A stretch of DNA of 64,000 bases from QIAW01 sp035487295 (GTDB lineage Bacteria > Acidobacteriota > Terriglobia > Terriglobales > Acidobacteriaceae): positions 1 to 64,000 of the forward strand of contig DATHMH010000022.1 of assembly GCA_035487295.1 (NCBI GenBank), given 5' to 3'. The notes below the pieces were generated by a model. It was not told where the DNA came from. It ran no database searches and worked only from the letters and a program-made list of their open reading frames with translations. Shown one piece after another: positions 53,869-61,170 of this stretch. How positions within the stretch are numbered: position 1 is the stretch's first letter; each line of letters begins with the position of its first letter. Position numbers and translations under genes: made by a program.

Positions 53869-56499
53869 CTATTGAGTTCCCTTGTATTGAGCTCCCTTGG
53901 CCGCCAGGTCCAGCAGGCGGGTAAGCGTAAATGTATTGGGATCAAGCCCGGGAAATTTGCTGTTGGTTACGAATTCTATCTGCGACTCCTCGCCGTAAGC
54001 CACCGCCATCGTAGGCTTGGAATTGGCGGCCAGCTCGCGCAAAGATTCAACCTGGCCTGGCGTGAGCCCCGAAACCGAATCCAGCAGCGGCGCCAGGTTC
54101 TCGTAATAGAGCGCCGAGACGTTGGCCTGAGAATTCTGCGGCAGCAGCGCCAGGAATTGCGAAGAACGCGCCAGCGTAGCGCTGCTTTGCCGTGTGGCGA
54201 TGGCCTCGATCAGGACCGCACGCGACGGTCCCGCGATCATATATCCATCGGCAAAGGTGTAATAGACTTCTTCCAGAGATTCCGGCGAGCGCAAGCGCAC
54301 ATGATAGTAGGTGCGTCCCTCAAACTGGGTCTCTTCATAATCCACCCCTGGCCGGTTCTTCTGGGCTGCATCGGCGTTGATGTCATCCACCAAAGTGCGC
54401 AGACTATTTTGCAGTCTTCCTGAATCGTTCACTTCCACAATAAGCTTCCAGGCCGGGGTGGGAACCAGGGGGCCATCGAGTGCAAGCGTGGCTTCCCCAC
54501 CGAGCGTGCTGGCAAAATCTCCACGCAGACTGAATTTCAACCATGACTCAACATCCCCAAAATCGGAATCGAATTTTGGACCTTGAGCCCGGCCAATGGA
54601 GATGATGTCATCGAGCATCGCCTCAGGCTGCTTCACCACAACCGAGACCACTGCGCTGGCCTGCGGCGAAACGAATTCCAGAGCGCCCATGGGGGCAGGC
54701 GCCGCCAGCCACGAAGCAATGCCATGGCGCGGACCGTTGAAGACCAGGACGGCCTGGTTCTTAGGCGTGCTGTTAACGTCTTTGCTTTCGGCAATCAGGT
54801 ACTTGAGATCGCCGAAGCCTGTGCCCGCTTCCAGGCCTTCATGGTGATTCTTGTATTCTTCCCGGTCCAGGTGCTCACGCCGATACTGATGCAGGCTCGC
54901 GACGTCAGCGGTAAATAGCAGCCCCGCGCCGTTGGAGTAGAGACTGGTGAGCAACTGGCCATATGGAGTTTCGGCGAACCCGCTTTCAGATTGGGATTGA
55001 ATGCCCGCAATTACATTCTTGAGCAACATTGGGTCCGGCGAAACCAGGACGTATTCCGGCAGTACGACCGCAAACAGTCTACTCCTCGATCCATTGTTGG
55101 CCGCGGCGCTGTCGAGTTCAGAAGCATCGAGCACTTGCAGAACAATTTGCCCTTGGGGATTGTCGTTGGCCCTGGCAGCTTCGCTTTCCAGATACTCACG
55201 CAAACCTGGGCGCTGCACCTCTGCCATGATCAGCGGTACACAGCGGTCCCCTTGCTGCACCACGCTCAACACTGCCTCGTCTCCGAGGTACTGGCTGAGC
55301 GTTTGAAACTTTTCAATCATCTCCTCCAGCGAGGGATGCCGATTCGCATTGACCTGCTCCCACCATTTCCTCAACACCTCGCTGGTCTGCAACTGGTCGT
55401 GCAGTAGCTGGTCGGCCTGCTTGAGGGCATCACCATAATTAGGAGAGCTGGCATAAAGCACGGCGTTTTGCGGCACGAAGCGCAGCAACCGGCTGCTGTA
55501 ACGCAAACCCGGCATTGGGATGTTCGCCAACTTCTTTTGAAGCGACGAGAATTGCACAAGCAATTGCAAATATTGATCGAGGTTGCGGCTCCAGGCAATC
55601 TCTCTTTTTACCGAAACAGGGTCGCTGCCGCTGGCGGTGGAAATCGCCTCGCCCGGATGGAGCATCTGCTCCTCGCCGGAATAGGAGACGCGCACCGCGC
55701 CCTGAACCACCGCTATCCGCGAGTCTCTGATCCCACTGCTGACGGCGAAGATAGTTCCGGTTACGGCAACACGGCAGTCTTTGGAGAGGACATAAAGATG
55801 TCCGCTGGTGCGCTTGGCGGCTTGAATAAGAATGTCACCGCGTGACAGATGGACAGTCGTATTCTTGCGCCCCTGGCTGACAGAAAATTCCGCGCGCTCA
55901 TTCATCTCCACGCGTGAACCATCCACCAGCCGGAGAAATGCGTGCCCGCCATTGGGTGTACGGACAATTTCATCCTGCGCAAACTGATCTCCCGGACGGA
56001 CCGCCTGTTCGCCATTGGCCGAAACCCGATACAGCCCGCCGTCAATCGATTCCACCGTGGCGCGTGGTCCCGATCGAGCGAAAAGCGAGTCGTTCTGCAT
56101 GAACACCACGACCGCGCCGACAATAACCAGGATCATGGCGGCGACTGCATACATCTTCCAGGGCAAAGGGTTGGCTGCAGCCGAAGGCTTGGCCGGCTCC
56201 CATGCAATCGGAGCGGTAGCGCGCTCAAAGTAACGGCTGCAACTCACGCACTCGTGCAAGTGGGCCTCAACCAGCAACGCCCGCGGAACCGCCAGCCGGT
56301 GATGTCTATAGTCGTCGAGCAAAGAGCGAACGTCCGCGCAGCCGTGAATAGCGCCGGCCCCGGCGGAGGCGGCAGAACCGCCGGATTGCGCCCAAAGGCG
56401 GGCTTCGCTTTCGCGCACAAGCTCCGGATTCGGTTGCTCGGTACGAATGGAATCAATCGTGTCTTTCAGTAATGACTTGGCAGTATCTTTGCTATTCAT
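53869..56499 (-). CDS. zinc-finger anti-sigma / FecR-domain membrane protein
   Basis: 876 residues. The cytoplasmic N-terminus has the zinc-binding anti-sigma motif H-x3-C-x2-C (HLHECVSC, His80, Cys84, Cys87). One membrane segment follows (about 115-134, KMYAVAAMILVIVGAVVVFM), then a FecR domain (about 145-290: GGLYRVSANGEQAVRPGDQF, VTGTIFAVSSGIRDSRIAVV, MLHPGEAIST). The remaining ~580 residues, presumably periplasmic, are not recognised; they have repeated RLFAVVLPEYVLVSPDP- and YYTFADGYMIAGPSRAVL-like segments. Overlaps the ECF sigma gene by 4 bp, so it most likely holds that sigma factor inactive until a periplasmic signal arrives. Much longer than usual FecR proteins (about 300-450 residues). 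Confidence 0.83.
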   Translation of the reverse strand: MNSKDTAKSLLKDTIDSIRTEQPNPELVRESEARLWAQSGGSAASAGAGAIHGCADVRSLLDDYRHHRLAVPRALLVEAHLHECVSCSRYFERATAPIAWEPAKPSAAANPLPWKMYAVAAMILVIVGAVVVFMQNDSLFARSGPRATVESIDGGLYRVSANGEQAVRPGDQFAQDEIVRTPNGGHAFLRLVDGSRVEMNERAEFSVSQGRKNTTVHLSRGDILIQAAKRTSGHLYVLSKDCRVAVTGTIFAVSSGIRDSRIAVVQGAVRVSYSGEEQMLHPGEAISTASGSDPVSVKREIAWSRNLDQYLQLLVQFSSLQKKLANIPMPGLRYSSRLLRFVPQNAVLYASSPNYGDALKQADQLLHDQLQTSEVLRKWWEQVNANRHPSLEEMIEKFQTLSQYLGDEAVLSVVQQGDRCVPLIMAEVQRPGLREYLESEAARANDNPQGQIVLQVLDASELDSAAANNGSRSRLFAVVLPEYVLVSPDPMLLKNVIAGIQSQSESGFAETPYGQLLTSLYSNGAGLLFTADVASLHQYRREHLDREEYKNHHEGLEAGTGFGDLKYLIAESKDVNSTPKNQAVLVFNGPRHGIASWLAAPAPMGALEFVSPQASAVVSVVVKQPEAMLDDIISIGRAQGPKFDSDFGDVESWLKFSLRGDFASTLGGEATLALDGPLVPTPAWKLIVEVNDSGRLQNSLRTLVDDINADAAQKNRPGVDYEETQFEGRTYYHVRLRSPESLEEVYYTFADGYMIAGPSRAVLIEAIATRQSSATLARSSQFLALLPQNSQANVSALYYENLAPLLDSVSGLTPGQVESLRELAANSKPTMAVAYGEESQIEFVTNSKFPGLDPNTFTLTRLLDLAAKGAQYKGTQ

Positions 56500-57047
56500 C
56501 GGGTCCCTCTCATGCGCGCTTTGAAATCGCGCTCCAGCAGACGCCGCACCCGGTAGAGAGTCACGGCCACGGTAGCTTGCGAGATGTGCAGCATACGCGC
56601 GATCTCACGGTTATCAAGCTCATCGAAATAACGCAGGATGAAAATCTCGGCCCACTTCGGATTCATTTCCACCAGCGCGCCCCGCAACCAAACCTGGGTC
56701 TCCTTGGACTCCAGCATGCGATGCGGCGAAACTTGCGCCGCAACCTGCAGGTCCTCTTGCAGGGGAATGCATTGTCCGTCGCGCCGCGAGCGCAGCACGT
56801 CGAGCGCGGCATTGATCGCGCCGCGATAAACATAACCGCCCAGGTTAGCGACCGCCTGGTCTCCGGGCCCGCGCCGTAACAATCGGAGAAACAGCGTTTG
56901 CAGCACGTCTTCGGCATCGCTGTGACTCCCGGTGATTCGATAAGCGGCCCGGAAGGCGTCCGCATAGCGCGTGCGGAACACCTCTTCAACTTCGCTGCAC
57001 CACGGGCGAGCTTCCTTGGTTTGAACCATGACTGCGAGTGTTTTCAT
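56496..57047 (-). CDS. ECF-type RNA polymerase sigma factor
   Basis: 183 residues. Region 2 (YADAFRAAYRITGSHSDAED, VLQTLFLRLLRR) binds the -10 element and core polymerase; region 4 (DELDNREIARMLHISQATVA, TLYRVRRLLERDF) is the helix-turn-helix for the -35. It is the first gene of the operon with the FecR/zinc-finger protein and two ABC exporter pairs, so it probably controls envelope export functions and its own operon. A later Met (MVQTKEARPW) could also be the start. Confidence 0.9.
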   Translation of the reverse strand: MKTLAVMVQTKEARPWCSEVEEVFRTRYADAFRAAYRITGSHSDAEDVLQTLFLRLLRRGPGDQAVANLGGYVYRGAINAALDVLRSRRDGQCIPLQEDLQVAAQVSPHRMLESKETQVWLRGALVEMNPKWAEIFILRYFDELDNREIARMLHISQATVAVTLYRVRRLLERDFKARMRGTR

Positions 57048-57304
57048 CCTGCTGCTCCGTCTGTTATCTAAGACGATAAGAAGCCGGGATTATTAACAGG
57101 CCTATCCATTTCAGTAGACACCGGAGAAGGCAATCGTATCTGCCTTTGGCCAAAATGTTCTACAAATTCCGCGCAGAACCAGCGGGTTACAAGCTGGAGC
57201 CCCCATCTACGCTCGCGGGTGCGCAACTGGTACTATATTCCGGCGCTACAATAAGCGCTTGAAACTGCCCCTTCGTTGATCATCATGATCTTAAGGAACT
57301 GTAA

Positions 57305-57859
57305 ATGAAATTTCTGATCGGCTTTATTCTCGGGCTGGTGGTAATTCCCGTAGGATTGTATTTCTATTTTTCTACCGGGAGCGTTCCGGTGGCGACTTCC
57401 GCTCAACCCATGCCTTTTGAGAAACGCATGGCAAACATGGCGCTTGATGCTCGCGTTAAAAAGGAAGCGCCGAGCACGGTTCCCATCCCGGCCAATGACG
57501 CCAACTACATTGCCGGAGCCCAGATTTACCAGCAAAATTGCGCTGTATGCCACGGGCTTCCCGGCCAGCAGCCCAACGCCATCGCCAAAGGCATGTTCCC
57601 CAAACCCCCGCAACTGTTTCACGGCAAGGGAGTCACCGACGATCCGACGCAGGAGACTTACTGGAAAGCCGCCAACGGCATCCGACTCACAGGTATGCCC
57701 GGTTTTAAAGGATCTCTGTCGGACGACCAGCTCTGGCAGGTGAGCCTTCTGCTGGCCAATGCTGATAAGCTGCCGGCCCAGGCTCTGGCAGCCTTGAACG
57801 GAAGCAGTGTAGCGCCCACAGAAACCACGCCGGCGCCGAAGAGCGGCCACAAGAAATAA
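57305..57859 (+). CDS. c-type cytochrome
   Basis: 184 residues with an N-terminal signal anchor (FLIGFILGLVVIPVGLYFYF). A single haem-binding CAVCH (79-83) and the probable axial Met131 (LTGMPGFKG) follow the class I mono-haem pattern, with QIYQQNCAVCHGLPGQQP and LSDDQLWQVSLLL. It would act as an electron carrier on the periplasmic side of the inner membrane. It stands alone, with no oxidase genes nearby. Confidence 0.9.
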   Translation: MKFLIGFILGLVVIPVGLYFYFSTGSVPVATSAQPMPFEKRMANMALDARVKKEAPSTVPIPANDANYIAGAQIYQQNCAVCHGLPGQQPNAIAKGMFPKPPQLFHGKGVTDDPTQETYWKAANGIRLTGMPGFKGSLSDDQLWQVSLLLANADKLPAQALAALNGSSVAPTETTPAPKSGHKK

Positions 57860-57885
57860 TTAGTTTCACCCTCATATTGGGCATT

Positions 57886-58005
57886 GTCATTCCGAGGAGC
57901 AATGCGACGAGAAATCCCTTTGAGCTTTTTAAGCTCTATGGGTAAGACACATAAGTCCTCGATACAATAGAGATTCCTCTCCCGCTTCGCGGGATTCGGA
58001 ATGAC
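57886..58005. repeat. long-range inverted repeat (GTCATTCCGA)
   Basis: GTCATTCCGA (57886-57895) and its exact complement TCGGAATGAC (57996-58005) flank about 100 bp. The interior contains smaller matches (GAGCTTTTTAAGCTC; CCCGCTTCGCGGG). It lies in the convergent gap between the cytochrome and MocR genes. The wording is typical of dispersed intergenic palindromes, though only one copy is in this window. Confidence 0.65.
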
Positions 58006-58072
58006 TAGAAACTGAGTTTTCCACAACCTCAACTAAATCCGCGCTTTGAGAGAACCCGTGTGTGAATTAAGT

Positions 58073-59566
58073 CTAACCAAGCAGCGCCTGGGCAAGTTTT
58101 CGCACGCCTTCCCTTATCGCTTTGTTATCGTATCCCGAATAGCCCAATACCAAGCCGGGCTTGCCGCCGCTGCCTAAATAAAAAGCGGAGAGCGGCAGGG
58201 TTGTAACTCCGGCGGCCGCGGCCCGGCGGGCAAGTTCGCGGTCGTTGCTTCCCTTTTGCAATCGGCCGATGGTGTGCATGCCTGCTTCGGGTAAGCTCAT
58301 CTCCAAAAAGCCTTTCAGCTCTTTTTCAACCGACCCCACCAGCACCCCAACCCGCTCCAGATAAAGCGCGCGCATTCTGCGGATGTGCCGGCCGAAATGG
58401 CCTTCGTCGATAAACTCTGCCAGCACCGCCTGCTCGATGGTCGGCGATTGCCGGTCGGTTACAGCTTTGGCCACCAGGAATCCCTCGACTAAATCCGGAG
58501 GCACAACCAGGTATCCCAGCCGCAGCGCCGGAAACAACACCTTGCTGAAGGTGCCAAAATAGATCACGCGTCCGCCGCGGTCGAGTCCCTGCATGGAAGC
58601 CAGCGGACGGCTGGCGTAGCGATACTCGCTGTCGTAGTCGTCTTCCAAAATCCACGCGCCGGCTTTCTGCGCCCAACTCAGCAGCTCCAATCGCCGCCCT
58701 AGCGACATCGTCACCCCCAAAGGAAACTGGTGCGAAGGTGTAACGTAAACCATGCGCGCGCGTGGCTTCCGCGCAATGCCCCGGCGAACGCTCAGCCCAT
58801 CTTCGTCCACGGCAATGGGAACCAGCCTCGCCCCTGCCGCATTCATGGTGGCGCGCGCGCCTAAATATCCGGGATCTTCAAACCATACCGCATCGCCCGG
58901 CTCAAGCAGCAGACGCGCGGTCAGGTCGAGGGCTTGCTGCGCTCCGGAAACCACGATGACCTGCTCCGGTTTGCAGCGCACCGCGCGTGCCACGGCGAGG
59001 TAAGAAGCGATGGCGCGGCGCAGCGGCATGTAGCCCCCGGAATCTCCGTAGCCGAGCAGCTCGCCCGGCTGTTTGCGCCAATATCGGTTCAGCAGCCGCG
59101 CCCACAGGTCAAAGGGAAATGCATCGAGCGCCGGAACGCCAGACTGAAAAGGTTTGGGTACCACGGCCTGCCTGATTCTGCTTATGGTATACATCGCCAG
59201 GCGCGCTCCCTGGCGGGACCAGCGGCGCCGCTTGCCGGCTGCGCCTGCACCCGCATGCGTAGCTGTTGCCCTCAGCATCTCTTCCGGCAGTGCCCGTGCT
59301 ACGTAAGTTCCCGATCCAACCGCTCCCTCCAGGTAACCTTCGGCGATCAACTGCTCGAAGGCGTTGAGAACGGTGTTGCGCGAAACCTCCAGGTCGGCAG
59401 CCAGGATTCGCGTAGAGGGCATCTGCTGCCCGGCGCTGAAGCGTCCGGCAAGAATGGCGTGGCGCAACTTGTCGTAAAGCTGACGGTAGAGGGATTCCGG
59501 CGCTTTGGAATCGGGGGCCAGCGCGGCGGCTACCGCGGCGGAAGAAACTCGACTCATGGCCATCAT
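58073..59566 (-). CDS. MocR/PdxR-type regulator (GntR helix-turn-helix fused to aminotransferase fold)
   Basis: 497 residues. N-terminal winged helix (about 22-95: SLYRQLYDKLRHAILAGRFS, MPSTRILAADLEVSRNTVLN, EGYLEGAVGSGTYVAR) joined to a class I aminotransferase-like domain. The PLP-binding Lys is expected at 342 (GTFSKVLFP); EDDYDSEYRY and the HQFPLGVTMS segment are standard. Such proteins sense PLP or amines and regulate a divergent gene. The neighbour two genes away encodes a PNPOx-like protein, which fits a vitamin B6-related PdxR role. Start 59566 or 59557; neither has a strong ribosome binding site. Confidence 0.9.
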   Translation of the reverse strand: MMAMSRVSSAAVAAALAPDSKAPESLYRQLYDKLRHAILAGRFSAGQQMPSTRILAADLEVSRNTVLNAFEQLIAEGYLEGAVGSGTYVARALPEEMLRATATHAGAGAAGKRRRWSRQGARLAMYTISRIRQAVVPKPFQSGVPALDAFPFDLWARLLNRYWRKQPGELLGYGDSGGYMPLRRAIASYLAVARAVRCKPEQVIVVSGAQQALDLTARLLLEPGDAVWFEDPGYLGARATMNAAGARLVPIAVDEDGLSVRRGIARKPRARMVYVTPSHQFPLGVTMSLGRRLELLSWAQKAGAWILEDDYDSEYRYASRPLASMQGLDRGGRVIYFGTFSKVLFPALRLGYLVVPPDLVEGFLVAKAVTDRQSPTIEQAVLAEFIDEGHFGRHIRRMRALYLERVGVLVGSVEKELKGFLEMSLPEAGMHTIGRLQKGSNDRELARRAAAAGVTTLPLSAFYLGSGGKPGLVLGYSGYDNKAIREGVRKLAQALLG

Positions 59567-59613
59567 TAGACCACAAAAAGTGGCCCCTTAATTTATGGCG
59601 AAAGTGGCTCTTT
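59564..59613. promoter_or_regulatory. putative MocR/PdxR operator boxes
   Basis: AAAGTGGCCCCTTA (59577-59590) and AAAGTGGCTCTTT (59601-59613) are direct repeats 24 bp apart on the plus strand. A third related word, TTTGTGGTCTAATG, lies on the minus strand at 59577-59564 over the regulator start. They resemble the AAAGTGG-CTA type boxes known for PdxR regulators. Confidence 0.6.
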
Positions 59614-59847
59614 GCTCACACCGCTTTCTGCATCACACTAACCTGTTGTTCCAGCGCAGAAAGAGCAGCAGTAATGAATTCACAAGCACCATCAACCAGC
59701 GGCGAGCCAATGATCAATCCAGCGACGCCTGCAGAGGGAGGGCTACAGGAACTCATGAACCAGGACCCAATCCTAACCACGGAACAGCAGCTCATTCGTA
59801 AGCTGTTCCCCGAACTCATTTGCAACTGGATCAAAGGAGAAATGAAC

Positions 59848-60318
59848 ATGCAACCGAGACTGGACGTAACCAAAGCCACCCCCGGAGCCTATAAGGCCAT
59901 GCTGGGATTGGAAGCTTATCTTGCTCACAGCAGCATCGAAAAGCCGCTGCGCGAACTGGTGAAGATGCGCGTCTCGCAGATCAATGGATGCGCCTATTGC
60001 CTCGATATGCATAGCAAAGACGCTCGCGCGGGCGGTGAGACCGAACAGCGTTTGTATTTGCTGAATGCCTGGCGAGAGGCACCGTTCTACTCCGATCGCG
60101 AGCGGGCGGCATTGGCATGGGCTGAGGCGGTGACTCTGGTACATGAGACACATGTTCCCGATGAGCTTTATGAAGAAACCCGCAAAAACTTCAGCGATGC
60201 CGAACTGATGGACCTGACGGTGCTGGTCACGACCATCAACAGTTGGAACCGGATCGCGATTGCATTTCGCTCCGTGCCCGGAATCTATCAACCCGCGCCA
60301 CACGCGGTTGCCGTTTAG
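59848..60318 (+). CDS. carboxymuconolactone decarboxylase / AhpD-like protein
   Basis: 156 residues from ATG 59848, which has GGAG 8 nt upstream (ATG 59842 also possible; the frame is open back to 59674 but that part lacks family similarity). The AhpD-type redox motif is NGCAYCLDMHSKDAR (Cys48, Cys51, His55), and the helical core is LLNAWREAPFYSDRERAALA with AWAEAVTLV. Such proteins are alkylhydroperoxidase-like thiol enzymes. It is divergent from the MocR regulator and 24 bp before the PNPOx-like gene. Confidence 0.9.
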   Translation: MQPRLDVTKATPGAYKAMLGLEAYLAHSSIEKPLRELVKMRVSQINGCAYCLDMHSKDARAGGETEQRLYLLNAWREAPFYSDRERAALAWAEAVTLVHETHVPDELYEETRKNFSDAELMDLTVLVTTINSWNRIAIAFRSVPGIYQPAPHAVAV

Positions 60319-60342
60319 GAAGCTCCCGGAACAGAGACAATC

Positions 60343-60984
60343 GTGGCATCGAACACACATATTGCACCGGCAGCCGGCGAACGCTCCCGCATTCGCCGGC
60401 ATCCCGATCGCTCCGTAACAAGCGAGGCGGGCAAAATCCTTGCTGAAGGCATGGTGGCGCACGTCGGCTTTGTGCAGGATGGGCAGCCATATGTGATCCC
60501 GTTTTCCTACCATTATGATCCCGCAGATCCGCAGCGGCTCTACCTCCACGGAGCGGCCGCCAGCCGGACCTTACAGCATCTCGCCGCGGGCAATCCCGCC
60601 TGTATCTGCGTAACCCTGGTGCAAGGCCTTGTCTATTCGCGCGCAGCTATGAACCATTCTATGAACTACCGCAGCGTGGTGTGTTTTGGCCGTGGGCGTC
60701 TGCTGCAATCGGAAGAGCGGAAGCGTGCGGTATTCGCGGCCATGATTGCCCGATATTTCCAGGGACGCATCGCCGGTCACGACTATGAGACTCCAACTCT
60801 GGAGCAACTCAACGCTACTACCCTGGTGGAAGTTGAAATCGAAGAGATAAGCGCCAAAGCCCGGAGCGGAGGCCCCACGGGCCCGCATGACGCTGACTCC
60901 GAAGCCATGGGAAGCTCTGGAGTGGTAGAGCTGGACTCTAATAAATGTCCGTTTCCCGGCGCTGGTTTTCCGCCCAGTGAATAG
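60343..60984 (+). CDS. pyridoxamine 5'-phosphate oxidase-like flavin protein
   Basis: 213 residues from GTG 60343. Split-barrel FMN-binding fold: VAHVGFVQDGQPYVIPFSYH, YLHGAAASRTLQHLAAGNPA, CICVTLVQGLVYSRAAMNHS, MNYRSVVCFGRGRLL. This subfamily (PNPOx-like/NimA-like) need not make PLP; it may reduce or bind other compounds. The link to a MocR regulator and AhpD-like gene suggests a small redox/B6-related module. Confidence 0.88.
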   Translation: MASNTHIAPAAGERSRIRRHPDRSVTSEAGKILAEGMVAHVGFVQDGQPYVIPFSYHYDPADPQRLYLHGAAASRTLQHLAAGNPACICVTLVQGLVYSRAAMNHSMNYRSVVCFGRGRLLQSEERKRAVFAAMIARYFQGRIAGHDYETPTLEQLNATTLVEVEIEEISAKARSGGPTGPHDADSEAMGSSGVVELDSNKCPFPGAGFPPSE

Positions 60985-61170
60985 GGTTTCCTCGCAGGTC
61001 TGATTCATTTCGGAACCAGACGGGTGTCCCGCCAACTGCCAGAGGGGTACCCTGCCTGCACCAACCATAATGTCCCATTGCCAACTGCCGCTTTTTCGGA
61101 GTATAAACACCTTGCGAAGTAGCCAGCCCTGACGCCGCCCCCCCAACGGACAGGAGATGAGGAGGCCTTT

